The notes: generated by a model from the sequence alone, not told the origin. A stretch of DNA of 64,000 bases from an uncultured Odoribacter sp. (GCA_910578105.1 CAJTPD010000003.1:62001-126000); one strand, 5' to 3'. Numbered from the stretch's first letter, positions 34,831-43,681 are shown. Translations and numbers: made by a program.

Positions 34831-34999
34831 GTCCGGTATTGGCAGCATAACCGCTGACTTGATATGTGCCCAAGAATCGGAACGTCAGCGGAAAAATCAG
34901 GGAATAGCTGACTAATACTCCGATCGCAAACATTGCATAACCTCCACCAACTACCCGCACGACGTATTTCCGCTCATTGGCATACAGAGCGGAGATGAG
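34831..34999 (-). pseudogene. tatC: Second tatC, internal fragment
   Basis: Minus strand encodes LYANERKYVVRVVGGGYAMF followed by AIGVLVSYSLIFPLTFRFLG and TYQVSG, closely like the intact TatC at 23.5-24.3 kb but with several substitutions, so it is a diverged copy and not a recent duplicate. It is cut on one side by the IS-like element and on the other by the AraC remnant. Confidence 0.8.
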
Positions 35000-35378
35000 A
35001 GTGTCCCAAAAAGTGTGTAAATTCTTTCTTTAATGATAAATCATCCCCCCTGATTTCCCTTTCATATTTGAAATAAGTGAAATAAAACCTGTATCTGTCA
35101 TGATTGTATCTCTTTGGTGGGGGGATAACTTTTCTGCCATCTTTGAATAAATTCCTTAAACTTCCAGAATGCCTTTTCCAATGTGAGGTCCCATTGGTCA
35201 GGCGAGCAGATTTGTTTGAGTTCCTGCTTCACCAAACCTTGGAAACCTTGCTCTTCATTTGTTATTTCAGAAATTATTTCCGAGATTTGTTCATGTATAA
35301 ATTCCATAATCTATCATTTTTGAAATTGCTCATTACAAAAATAAAAATTAGAGGGATTTACACACTTTTTGGGACACT
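35000..35378. mobile_element. Deleted IS256-like element (MITE-like remnant)
   Basis: Both ends carry the same inverted repeat: AGTGTCCCAAAAAGTGTGTA at 35000 and its complement ending at 35378, about 23 bp long. Inside is a 69-codon minus-strand frame (35098-35307) that starts like a transposase N-terminus (FIHEQISEIISEITNEEQGF) and jumps to an internal helix. The element is only 379 bp, so the transposase is largely deleted. No target duplication is visible. Family assignment is by resemblance of ends and frame. Confidence 0.6.
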
Positions 35379-35448
35379 ATCAAACACTATCCTAATTTTT
35401 ATCTGTCAGTGACCTTTTCGTGGCGGTCAAGGTAGCCAAAAGACAATA

Positions 35449-35487
35449 AAAAAAGTCCCACAAAATATTGATTTTGTAGGACTTGTC
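35449..35487 (-). terminator. Terminator after tRNA-Lys
   Basis: AAGTCCTACAAAAT and ATTTTGTGGGACTT on the minus strand form a stem with a 4-base loop, followed by a run of T. Confidence 0.75.
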
Positions 35488-35519
35488 TTTTTCTTGTCGC
35501 CTTTTGGCTTTTCTTCCGG

Positions 35520-35592
35520 TGATCCACCTGGGATTCGAACCCAGGGCCCCAACATTAAAAGTGTTGTGCTCTACCGGCTGAGCTAGTGAATC
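35520..35592 (-). tRNA. tRNA-Lys (anticodon UUU)
   Basis: Minus-strand cloverleaf: acceptor GATTCAC/GTGGATC (one G-T pair), D arm with AGCTCAGCCGGTAGAGC, anticodon arm CAACA/TGTTG around CTTTTAA (anticodon TTT), T arm with GGTTCGAATCC. Discriminator A. Its 3' end faces the island, the usual side for integration, though no att repeat was found. TATCTTTG upstream at 35621-35628. Confidence 0.95.
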
Positions 35593-35620
35593 AAGCCACA
35601 ATGTCTTCCCATTGCGGGTG

Positions 35621-35628
35621 CAAAGATA
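35621..35628 (-). promoter_or_regulatory. Promoter -7 box of tRNA-Lys
   Basis: TATCTTTG on the minus strand, 29 bases before the tRNA 5' end. Confidence 0.6.
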
Positions 35629-35757
35629 GAGAGTTTTTCGGTAGTTGCAAAAAAAAGTTACTGTTTTTTGAAATTATTTTCTACAATAAGCTCCCCCCTA
35701 TTTTTTACTTCATAATTTTATCGTAACTTACTAAAAGTTTTACTAAATAAAAGTGCT

Positions 35758-36351
35758 ATGTTATTCAATGCGTCAGAAAGAAGAGGTATTTTCACACTCC
35801 TTTTGTTAATTATAAGCATCATCGTGGTTCCGCGACAATTTTTACCAAAGGAACCTGATTTCTTTCTTTTACCGGCTGATATCATAGGAGATTCCGTCTA
35901 TGTCAAGAGAGATACAAATTCACTACAAATTGTAAAAACTTTTCCTCTAAAAAAGAAACAGGCATCCCCCATAGAATTAAATACAGCAGATAGCAGTACG
36001 TTATTAACAGTCAGAGGTATAGGCCCTTATTATGCTTCCAAAATCATCCGTTACCGGGAACGCCTCGGAGGCTTTTATTCCCTAAAACAACTGAACGAGT
36101 TGAACATGAAATACTTTAACACGGATTCCTGCTCCCATCTCTTTAGCGTTGATCCTACAATTATCCGATTATCAGACCTCGATACGATGAGTTTTAAAGC
36201 CATATTACACCATCCTTATCTGGAATACGAAGATGTACAAATGATTTTCCATGCCAAACAAAAATACGGTCACCTTTCATACAGCATCCTGGAACAACAT
36301 AAAGTCTTAACAATCTATAAATTGAAAAAAATAAAACCATATTTTAAATAA
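35758..36351 (+). CDS. ComEA-like helix-hairpin-helix protein
   Basis: 197 residues with one N-terminal membrane helix (GIFTLLLLIISIIVVP). The rest has a helix-hairpin-helix domain of the ComEA type: PIELNTADSSTLLTVRGIGPYYASKIIRYRERLGGF (split as LNTADSS, GIGPYYA and RERLGGF landmarks), then a second weaker HhH copy (LHHPYLEYEDVQMIFHAKQK). Such proteins bind double-stranded DNA outside the membrane; a role in DNA uptake is unproven in Bacteroidetes. Confidence 0.82.
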   Translation: MLFNASERRGIFTLLLLIISIIVVPRQFLPKEPDFFLLPADIIGDSVYVKRDTNSLQIVKTFPLKKKQASPIELNTADSSTLLTVRGIGPYYASKIIRYRERLGGFYSLKQLNELNMKYFNTDSCSHLFSVDPTIIRLSDLDTMSFKAILHHPYLEYEDVQMIFHAKQKYGHLSYSILEQHKVLTIYKLKKIKPYFK

Positions 36352-36366
36352 ATCCTCTGACTTTTA

Positions 36367-36374
36367 TAACTTTG
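36367..36374 (+). promoter_or_regulatory. Promoter -7 box of AsmA-like gene
   Basis: TAACTTTG, about 44 bases of leader before the ATG at 36422. Confidence 0.5.
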
Positions 36375-36421
36375 TGGAACTGCGGAACAAAAGCAGGATT
36401 AGTTATTAAACCACACTTATT

Positions 36422-38947
36422 ATGAAGAAAATATTACTCATATTATCCACTGTTATTATAATTATTATTTCTGTTTTACTAACCATTCCGGTATTTTTCA
36501 AAGGAGATATATTGCAGATTATTCAACATCAGGTTTCAAAACATATTAAAGCAGAATTGCAAATTGGAGATATGAGCCTGAGTATGTTTAAAAGTTTTCC
36601 GGATTTAAATGTGACCTTAAAAAAGGCAATGCTCACTGGTAAACAGGAATTTTCCAAAGATACCCTATTATATATCCCTCTTTTCGAAGCATCAGTGAAT
36701 TTAAAATCACTGATCTCAGACAATGAATTAATCGTCAATAAAATATTATTGAAAGACGCCCGTTTACTCCCTATCGTCAATACAACTGGTAAAGCAAACT
36801 GGGATATTTTTCAGACAAAAGAGTTTGATTCCGACGATAATCCTATCGCCGAATCCACTGAAAACGGAGAAAAACATACGGAAAAAAAATTATCATTTCA
36901 CGAAATCTCAATTCAAAACCTGTATATCGGTTACAACGACTACCAAACATCAACCTATGCCAGTATCGGAACAATGAACCTTCACTTGGCCGGCAATTTT
37001 TCAGCAACCAACACTGTCATTCACTCAATTCTGGACATGAATGACATCTCTTATCGCCAACAGAACAGCGTATTACTCCACAAAATAAATTTAAACTGGG
37101 AAACAGATATTGCAGCCAATCTGAAAGAAAAAACATTCCATATACAGAGAAATGATTTAGCACTCAACAACCTCAAATTAAACTTAATCGGGAATATTGC
37201 CATTTTAGGAGATAAATATAAATTGGATTTACAATTAAACGCTCCTGATACTAAATTTGAAAATCTGTTATCTCTTATTCCGAAAGCATACCAACACCAC
37301 ATTGATGGTCTGAAAACGGAAGGAAATTTCCATCTCAGTATGCTGGCCAAAGGAGAATACTACAAAGACCATTTACCTGCTTTTCAGGCTAAATTGCAAA
37401 TAGACAACGCCTCTATCCAATATCCGGACCTTCCCGAAGATATCCACAACATTAATCTGGACCTGAATATCAGTAACCCGGGCGGTTCACCGGATTCTAC
37501 ACACCTTAATCTGAAAAAATTAAATTTTGATATCGCCGGAAATCCATTCTGTATGTCTCTGAATATTGTCAATCCCAATGATCCGTTATTGGAAGGCAAA
37601 GTAAAGGGGAGTATCAATTTTGCCAACTTAAAAAAGGCTCTACCATTGGAAAATGTCACTTTACAAGGTATAATCAATACGGACGTCTCTTTCAATGGTA
37701 AATACCAATACATTGAAAAAGAACAATACGAAAAATTTCTGGCCAAAGGCAATATTCAATTCAACAATATCCTATTTGTAAATACCAATTTTCCGGAAGG
37801 GATTTCTGTTCCCCAAGGCAACGTTGTTATTTCACCGGCATATTTGACCCTTAACAATTTTCAGGCTAAAGTATTTTCATCCGATTTTTTGCTTCAGGGA
37901 AAACTTTTCAATTATTTGCCCTATATTTTCAGAAATGAAACCCTAAAAGGCAATTTTTCCCTGTCTTCCAATCAGATCAATCTGAATGAATTCATCATTA
38001 CCCAGATGCAGACAGCCAAGACAGATACCCTGCTCAAAAATGATAGTATTATCTCACCGGCAGTCACAACAAAACCTAGTGCAGCAGAAGGTGTCCTGGA
38101 AATTCCGAAAAATATAGATGTACAATTTTCCACCCGCGTCAACACCATTATCTTTGACCGTCTGATTATCAAGAATACAGAAGGAAATATCAGCCTTGCA
38201 CATGCTACTGCCAATCTGAAAAAATTAAGTATGAATATGCTAAATGGCAACATGATATTAAATGGCCAATACAGTACAGTAAATCCGCAGACTCCGAATG
38301 TAGATTTTAATCTTCATATCACTGATTTCGATATAAATAAAGCATACAACGCTTTCACTTTCATCAAAAAAAGTATACCTGTCGCCATGAATTGTGAAGG
38401 ACAGATTTCTGCTTCCATGAAATTTGCTGCAACCCTCGACAAAAAAATGAGTCCGGTAATGACCACCGCTAACGGAGGCGGCTTTCTGGAATCAAAAGGA
38501 ATATTGTTAAAAGACAATCCGGCAATGAATCAATTGGCTAATGTGTTAAAAAACGACGAACTGAACCGCCTGAGCATCAGTCATCTGAAAATTGATTTTA
38601 AACTAAAGAACGGAAACATTGTCGTGGAACCTTTCACAACCTCATTCGCAGGTAATCCTGCAAGAATCTATGGGAATCAAAGTGTCGAAGGTAATCTGGA
38701 TTACACACTCTCAATAACAGTCAACCGAAAGTTTTTCGGCAAAGACATAAATAACCTGCTTAAATCAATTCCAGGTTCAAATAATATCCAAAATCTGGAT
38801 TTGGATGCCAAAATAGGCGGAACCCTCACCCATCCGGTAATCAAACCGGATTTATCCAAAGCAATCAAAGCTGTTACCAAAGAAGCGGAAAAGGAATTGA
38901 AAGGAAATGTCTTACAAGGCTTGCAAAACTTATTCAAGAAAAAATAA
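36422..38947 (+). CDS. AsmA family protein
   Basis: 841 residues: one N-terminal membrane helix (ILLILSTVIIIIISVLLTIPVF) and a long periplasmic beta-rich chain typical of AsmA/TamB-type bridges. Start has the family pattern of ISKHIKAELQIGDMSLSMFKSFP; the C-terminal AsmA_2-like domain includes GGFLESKGILLKDNPAMNQLANVL and KIGGTLTHPVIKPDLSKA. Family members carry phospholipids between membranes or affect outer-membrane assembly. Function here inferred from family only. Monocistronic. Confidence 0.87.
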   Translation: MKKILLILSTVIIIIISVLLTIPVFFKGDILQIIQHQVSKHIKAELQIGDMSLSMFKSFPDLNVTLKKAMLTGKQEFSKDTLLYIPLFEASVNLKSLISDNELIVNKILLKDARLLPIVNTTGKANWDIFQTKEFDSDDNPIAESTENGEKHTEKKLSFHEISIQNLYIGYNDYQTSTYASIGTMNLHLAGNFSATNTVIHSILDMNDISYRQQNSVLLHKINLNWETDIAANLKEKTFHIQRNDLALNNLKLNLIGNIAILGDKYKLDLQLNAPDTKFENLLSLIPKAYQHHIDGLKTEGNFHLSMLAKGEYYKDHLPAFQAKLQIDNASIQYPDLPEDIHNINLDLNISNPGGSPDSTHLNLKKLNFDIAGNPFCMSLNIVNPNDPLLEGKVKGSINFANLKKALPLENVTLQGIINTDVSFNGKYQYIEKEQYEKFLAKGNIQFNNILFVNTNFPEGISVPQGNVVISPAYLTLNNFQAKVFSSDFLLQGKLFNYLPYIFRNETLKGNFSLSSNQINLNEFIITQMQTAKTDTLLKNDSIISPAVTTKPSAAEGVLEIPKNIDVQFSTRVNTIIFDRLIIKNTEGNISLAHATANLKKLSMNMLNGNMILNGQYSTVNPQTPNVDFNLHITDFDINKAYNAFTFIKKSIPVAMNCEGQISASMKFAATLDKKMSPVMTTANGGGFLESKGILLKDNPAMNQLANVLKNDELNRLSISHLKIDFKLKNGNIVVEPFTTSFAGNPARIYGNQSVEGNLDYTLSITVNRKFFGKDINNLLKSIPGSNNIQNLDLDAKIGGTLTHPVIKPDLSKAIKAVTKEAEKELKGNVLQGLQNLFKKK

Positions 38948-39074
38948 AACGACACAGTCCGGAATTTTTTCCAAATTTTACTTCTATAACAACTCTATAT
39001 ATGATAACCCGCGAAGAAATATCAGACTTTATCTGTACTTTTTATCAAAGGCGTTTGCAAATACTGTACAGACA

Positions 39075-39099
39075 ACTGAAATCAAATATCCGATTCTGA
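39075..39099 (+). repeat. Short dispersed repeat, copy 2
   Basis: ACTGAAATC, AATATCC, ATTCT in order; matches 16351-16375 at about 22 of 25 positions, again beside a terminator. Confidence 0.5.
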
Positions 39100-39101
39100 A
39101 A

Positions 39102-39128
39102 GGGGATGTCTTTTTTTCAGACATCCCC
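39102..39128. terminator. Terminator between convergent genes
   Basis: Perfect 10-bp stem GGGGATGTCT/AGACATCCCC with a 7-base T-rich loop, between the AsmA gene and the small acidic gene. Confidence 0.7.
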
Positions 39129-39142
39129 ATACTTTTAGTTAT

Positions 39143-39520
39143 TTAATAAGGCGGAGTAAATTTACCTTCGGCAGGGAATTCATCTGAATTTTCCGTATTG
39201 CCATAAGGTTGGGGCTGACTTCCCAACGCTTCGGACTCTTCTTTCAATTCATCCATATAATCGGATAAATTATCTTTCGCATTTTGGTCATCATTCGCCA
39301 GAATTTCATCCATAGCTTTATTGTAAGCTGCTGTTTGTTGGGCAAATATACCCTTGGACTGGTCACTTTCCGCCCTTTCATAATTTGAAGCTCCGACAAT
39401 ATCATTTTCCGTTGTCTCATCCTCCTTCATCTTCTGACTTTTTCCAAATTTTCCGGACTTCTCACAACCGCATCCGTTCGTGAGCACTCCCATGTTCTGC
39501 TTTTCTTGTTCGTCATTCAT
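39143..39520 (-). CDS. Hypothetical small acidic protein
   Basis: 125 residues, not recognised. Very acidic and hydrophilic, with a CGC motif near the start (TNGCGCEKSGKFGK) that could bind metal, then helical, alanine-rich and glutamate-rich stretches (TTENDIVGASNYERAES, YMDELKEESEALGS) and a proline-rich end. The position downstream of the copper genes, 30 bases after the CopZ-like gene, suggests it belongs to the same transcript. Confidence 0.55.
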   Translation of the reverse strand: MNDEQEKQNMGVLTNGCGCEKSGKFGKSQKMKEDETTENDIVGASNYERAESDQSKGIFAQQTAAYNKAMDEILANDDQNAKDNLSDYMDELKEESEALGSQPQPYGNTENSDEFPAEGKFTPPY

Positions 39521-39550
39521 AACTTAGTTGTTTTTTGTGTTTTCCATTAA

Positions 39551-39775
39551 TCAACCCGGACAAATCTCTGCCAAATAACCTGCATCGGTCAGGATTTTTT
39601 TTACTTTCCCGGCCACTTCCTCATCGTCGGTTTCTACGGTCATTATTCGGTCCGGACTTTTTAAATCGACTGTCCAACTTTGTATTTCAGAAGTTGTATC
39701 CAATTGTTCCCTGACTTTAGCCACACAATTATTACACTTCAAATTAGTTTTAAATTTAAATGTTTTCATACTCAT
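39551..39775 (-). CDS. Heavy-metal-associated (CopZ-like) protein
   Basis: 74 residues, one HMA fold. The metal site is LKCNNCVAKV (C-x-x-C near residue 13), then VDLKSPDRIMTVETDDEEVAGKVKKIL typical of the ferredoxin-like fold. The methionine normally before the first cysteine is replaced by leucine (LKCNNC instead of MxCxxC). Probably hands copper to the ATPase encoded 60 bases upstream. Confidence 0.82.
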   Translation of the reverse strand: MSMKTFKFKTNLKCNNCVAKVREQLDTTSEIQSWTVDLKSPDRIMTVETDDEEVAGKVKKILTDAGYLAEICPG

Positions 39776-39835
39776 CTCCTTTAATTAAATTCTACATTAC
39801 GAACGCTTAAAAAACAGAATTGTTACAAATTCGGA

Positions 39836-42064
39836 TTATATCTTTTTAGCTTTAATTCTTAAACTATTGGTAACGACTGAAACAGAACTGAATGCCATAG
39901 CAGCCGCAGCAATCATCGGATTCAACAAAAAACCGCAACAAGGATACAATATACCGGCAGCCAATGGAATCCCTATGATATTATAAATAAAAGCCCAAAA
40001 AAGATTCTGCCGGATCGCCCGGACAGTTTGCCCGGACAGCTTCCGTGCTTTAAGAATAGCATTCAAATCAGAAGTAATCAAAGTGATTTTAGCTACATCT
40101 ATTGCAATATCCGAGCCTTTTCCCATAGCTATACTGACATCAGCCTGAGCCAATGCCTGAGAATCATTAACACCATCTCCTACCATCGCCACAATTTCAC
40201 CTTTCCGTTGCAATTCTTTTATAAAATCAGCTTTATCGGAAGGCATCATTTCAGCCTTATAATTCTTCAGCCCTATTCTTCCGGCAACAGCTTTTGCCGT
40301 AATAACATTATCCCCGGTAAGCATATAAATCTTCAGTCCTTCTTTTTGTAATTGCTGAACAGCCTTTACCGAACCTTCTTTCACTTCATCAGCAATAACT
40401 ATCAATGCCAGTACCCGGACACTATCTGCAAAATACACAACAGTTTTTCCTTCTCTGCGGCATATTTCAGCCTGCTGTTCTTGTTCTAAATCCTCCGGAA
40501 TGTGATGCGACTGTAACAAACGGTGGTTCCCGACATAATAATGCTTTCCTTCTATTACACCGCAAACTCCCTGACCTGTTATACTTTCAAATTCACCTTT
40601 TAATGTAGTCGTTATCCCTTCACGGCCCAAATGAGCAACAACAGCATCAGCCAAAGGATGCTCTGACCGGCTTTCCAGATACAATAAAACAGGCATATAC
40701 GATATAATATCAATCTGAGGATTCCAGAAAATATCGGTCACAGTAGGTTTTCCCTCCGTAATAGTCCCGGTTTTATCCAGCACAACTGCTGTCATTTTAT
40801 ACAGACGTTCCAGACTCTCTGCATCACGAATCAAGATATTATTTTCCGCCCCCTTCCCGATTCCGACCATAATAGCCGTAGGAGTTGCCAAACCCAATGC
40901 ACAAGGACAGGCAATGACCAAAACAGTTACTGAAGCCAGTAAAGCATGAGTAAAAGCCAGATCACCACCAACTAACATCCATATTGTAAAAGTCAGAATA
41001 GCAATAGCGATAATAACAGGTACAAAAATTCCGGCAATTTTATCCACAAGTTGTTGTACAGGAGCCTTACTTCCCTGAGCTTCCTGTACCATTTTTATAA
41101 TTTGAGCCAAGACAGTATTACTTCCCACTTTTTCTGCCATAAAATGAAAACTCCCTTTCTGATTTATGGTTCCGGCAAAAACATGGGCTCCGGCAACTTT
41201 TTCTACGGGGATGGGTTCTCCTGTAATCATGCTCTCATCCACAAAAGATATTCCCTCCTTTACTGTTCCGTCAACAGGTATCTTATCTCCCGGTTTTACC
41301 AATAAAATATCACCAGGCTGTACAACTTTTACCGGCACCTCCTGTTCTGTTCCGTCCCCCAGTATCCGGACAACAGTCTTGGGTTGTAATCCGATTAGCT
41401 TCCGGATTGCCGCCGAAGTATTGGCTTTGGCCTTGCTTTCCAGCAAACGTCCCAAAAGAATTAAAGCAATAATCACCGCCACCGCTTCATAATATACATG
41501 TGCTTCAAGCCCCCGCTCTATCCAATATCCGGGCCAAACAGTATTAAACAAACTAAATAAAAATGCAACCCCCGTACTTACTGCCACTAAAGTATCCATA
41601 TTTGCATGCCCGTGTTTTAATTGATGCCAGGCATTGATAAAAAATCCTCTCCCGAAGATTCCCAAAACCGGAAGGGTTAGTACAAGCATAATCCAATCCC
41701 CATAAGGCATATGCATAAAAAACATACCGATAATAAAAACCGGAAGTGCCAATAGGATGGCCCCAATTGTTTTTCGCCGTAATTTTTTATACTCCTCCCG
41801 TTGCAAACTCTCCGCCTGATTTGCTTCCCCTTCTTCTTCCAATACCAAATCATAACCAGCCTCTTGTACCGTTTTCTGCAAATCCGCAGGTAAAACCCTC
41901 GAAGCATCATACTCCACCGTCACTGTAGACGAAGCAAAATTTACCCTGGCTTGATAAACCCCTTCACGGCCTGATAAAGCCTCTTGCACGTTAGTAGCAC
42001 ACCCGGCACAACTCATACCAAGCACATAAAATATTTCTTTTTTTTCCTGTAGTCCTGACCTCAT
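39836..42064 (-). CDS. copA: Copper-exporting P1B-type ATPase
   Basis: 742 residues, inner membrane; pumps Cu(I) out of the cytoplasm. Order: N-terminal HMA domain with GMSCAGCATNV (about 13-23), eight membrane helices, CPC ion-binding motif in VIACPCALGLATP, phosphorylation site DKTGT, HP locus SEHPLADAV, and hinge GDGVNDSQALAQADVSIAMG. C-terminal helices follow. A TAATTTTG box lies upstream at 42119-42126. All key residues are intact. Confidence 0.94.
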   Translation of the reverse strand: MRSGLQEKKEIFYVLGMSCAGCATNVQEALSGREGVYQARVNFASSTVTVEYDASRVLPADLQKTVQEAGYDLVLEEEGEANQAESLQREEYKKLRRKTIGAILLALPVFIIGMFFMHMPYGDWIMLVLTLPVLGIFGRGFFINAWHQLKHGHANMDTLVAVSTGVAFLFSLFNTVWPGYWIERGLEAHVYYEAVAVIIALILLGRLLESKAKANTSAAIRKLIGLQPKTVVRILGDGTEQEVPVKVVQPGDILLVKPGDKIPVDGTVKEGISFVDESMITGEPIPVEKVAGAHVFAGTINQKGSFHFMAEKVGSNTVLAQIIKMVQEAQGSKAPVQQLVDKIAGIFVPVIIAIAILTFTIWMLVGGDLAFTHALLASVTVLVIACPCALGLATPTAIMVGIGKGAENNILIRDAESLERLYKMTAVVLDKTGTITEGKPTVTDIFWNPQIDIISYMPVLLYLESRSEHPLADAVVAHLGREGITTTLKGEFESITGQGVCGVIEGKHYYVGNHRLLQSHHIPEDLEQEQQAEICRREGKTVVYFADSVRVLALIVIADEVKEGSVKAVQQLQKEGLKIYMLTGDNVITAKAVAGRIGLKNYKAEMMPSDKADFIKELQRKGEIVAMVGDGVNDSQALAQADVSIAMGKGSDIAIDVAKITLITSDLNAILKARKLSGQTVRAIRQNLFWAFIYNIIGIPLAAGILYPCCGFLLNPMIAAAAMAFSSVSVVTNSLRIKAKKI

Positions 42065-42118
42065 TTTCTCTCTTTCAAAAATTTTACAAGTATATTAACA
42101 ATACAAGCAATGCTTTTA

Positions 42119-42126
42119 CAAAATTA
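42119..42126 (-). promoter_or_regulatory. Promoter -7 box of copA
   Basis: TAATTTTG on the minus strand, about 50 bases of leader to copA. Confidence 0.5.
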
Positions 42127-42395
42127 GAGAAAAAGTCACTAAAGCCGGTAAAGTTGAGGAAAAATTCCACACATCAGATACACACCAATCCCCATATTCC
42201 CCACTTCCAAAACCAGATTACAAAATTAAAAAATCAAACAAAATACTAAAAATCAACGACTTAATTATTAAACATTCTCAATATACATTTCTGGCACTCT
42301 ATTTTCTGTAAAAAAATTACCATTCAATTTACAACCTCAACGGGGCCATATGCACAACACTCTACTACTTCACATTCTATGGGCCCCGGAAACAA

Positions 42396-42524
42396 GTCAA
42401 AAGTGAACTTTTGACAGATGAGCAGCTCTTTGATTAGTGAAGTCTTTGAGACTTCTGATTAGCAAACCGACAATTGCGTCAGAATTTGTTTATCAGGAAC
42501 TTTAGTTCCACTAATCAGCAGAGC
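42396..42524. repeat. Hairpin plus four-way-junction palindrome
   Basis: First a perfect 9-bp hairpin GTCAAAAGT/ACTTTTGAC (42396-42415). Then an outer stem GCTCT-GATTAGT (42425-42438) with its complement (42510-42524), enclosing three hairpins with no unpaired base between them: GAAGTCT/AGACTTC (42439-42455), TGATTAGCAAA/TTTGTTTATCA with inner GAC/GTC (42456-42495), and GGAAC/GTTCC (42496-42509). Shares TTTGACAGAT(A/G)AGC with 4351-4437. Could be a small RNA, a MITE, or a REP-like element. Confidence 0.65.
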
Positions 42525-42592
42525 ACTTTCTCTATCCCCGAATAAAATCAAAAAATTACGCTTCACCTCCCACAAATTAACTATAAACCTCT

Positions 42593-42600
42593 TATCTTTG
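42593..42600 (+). promoter_or_regulatory. Promoter -7 box of dinB
   Basis: TATCTTTG ends 7 bases before the dinB ATG, predicting an almost leaderless mRNA. Confidence 0.55.
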
Positions 42601-42607
42601 AAACAGC

Positions 42608-43681
42608 ATGGAAAGAAAAATCATACATATAGACATGGATGCTTTTTACGCTTCCATAGAACAACGGGACCATCCGGAATACCAAGGCAAACCGCTTGCA
42701 GTGGGTCGTCCAGAAGAACGCGGAGTCGTTGCTGCAGCCAGTTATGAAGCAAGACGTTACGGTATCCGTTCTGCCATGTCATCCATGAAAGCTATGAAAC
42801 AATGTCCGGATTTGATTTTCATAAAAGGCAGAATGGAATACTATAAATCCATATCTGCCCAAATTCACGAAATATTCCATGAATATACAGACATCGTAGA
42901 ACCTCTGTCCCTCGACGAAGCTTTTCTTGATGTCACGGAAAACAAAAAAGGAATCCCGTTTGCAGTAGATGTAGCCCGGGAAATTAAAAAAGAAATCCGC
43001 GAAAAACTAAATTTGGTTGCCTCCGCCGGTGTTTCCTACAATAAATTTCTGGCTAAAATCGCTTCCGACTATCGGAAACCGGACGGACTTTTCGTCATAC
43101 ACCCAGATAAAGCAGCAACATTTATAGCTAAATTACCCATCGAAGCTTTCTGGGGGATTGGCAAGGTAACTGCACACAAAATGCATGCTTTAGGCATCCG
43201 CAACGGTGCACAATTACGCGCCTGCCCGCTGACATTTCTAATACAGAACTTTGGGAAAGCCGGAAAGCTTTACCATGCATTTGCTCATGGAACCGACCTA
43301 CGACCTGTTGAAGCTGTCAGAATCCGCAAATCTGTCAGTTGTGAAAACACATTTGAAAAAGACCTCACAACCCACACGGCCCTTACCATCGAATTGTGGC
43401 ACGTCGCCGATGAATTAATCAAACGACTGAAACAAGCCGGATTCTACGGTCACACACTTACCCTTAAAATAAAATTCAGCGATTTTTCACAAAAAACCCA
43501 TAGCATAAGCGTCGGCTACAAATTAATAACAATGCAAAAAATCCTTCCTTTGGCCAAACAGTTACTTAGAGAACTCCATTTGTCCGACTACCGGATCAGA
43601 CTTCTGGGATTAACCGTTTCTAATCCCATCCATTCTCACAGCAATGATCATACACCAACACAACTCAGTCTGAAATTTTAA
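42608..43681 (+). CDS. dinB: DNA polymerase IV (Y family)
   Basis: Error-prone translesion polymerase, 357 residues. Catalytic motifs: IHIDMDAFYASIEQRD (first acidic residues), GVVAAASYEARRYGIRSAM, SLDEAFLDVT (acidic pair), SAGVSYNKFLAKIASDYRKPDGL and the WGIGKVTAHK HhH. The little-finger domain follows with KSVSCENTFEKD. No beta-clamp motif is clearly visible at the C-terminus (ends QLSLKF, which could serve as one). Own promoter immediately upstream; no LexA gene nearby. Confidence 0.95.
   Translation: MERKIIHIDMDAFYASIEQRDHPEYQGKPLAVGRPEERGVVAAASYEARRYGIRSAMSSMKAMKQCPDLIFIKGRMEYYKSISAQIHEIFHEYTDIVEPLSLDEAFLDVTENKKGIPFAVDVAREIKKEIREKLNLVASAGVSYNKFLAKIASDYRKPDGLFVIHPDKAATFIAKLPIEAFWGIGKVTAHKMHALGIRNGAQLRACPLTFLIQNFGKAGKLYHAFAHGTDLRPVEAVRIRKSVSCENTFEKDLTTHTALTIELWHVADELIKRLKQAGFYGHTLTLKIKFSDFSQKTHSISVGYKLITMQKILPLAKQLLRELHLSDYRIRLLGLTVSNPIHSHSNDHTPTQLSLKF

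Larger units (their letters stand above)
42065..42607. other. Long intergenic region between copA and dinB
   Basis: About 540 bases without a gene. Contains the copA promoter (left end), the hairpin/four-way-junction structure at 42396-42524, and the dinB promoter (right end). Confidence 0.6.

Noticed and set aside
35520..35592. tRNA-Lys as attachment site of an integrative element
   Set aside because: No repeat of the tRNA 3' end and no integrase gene found at the left edge of the island.
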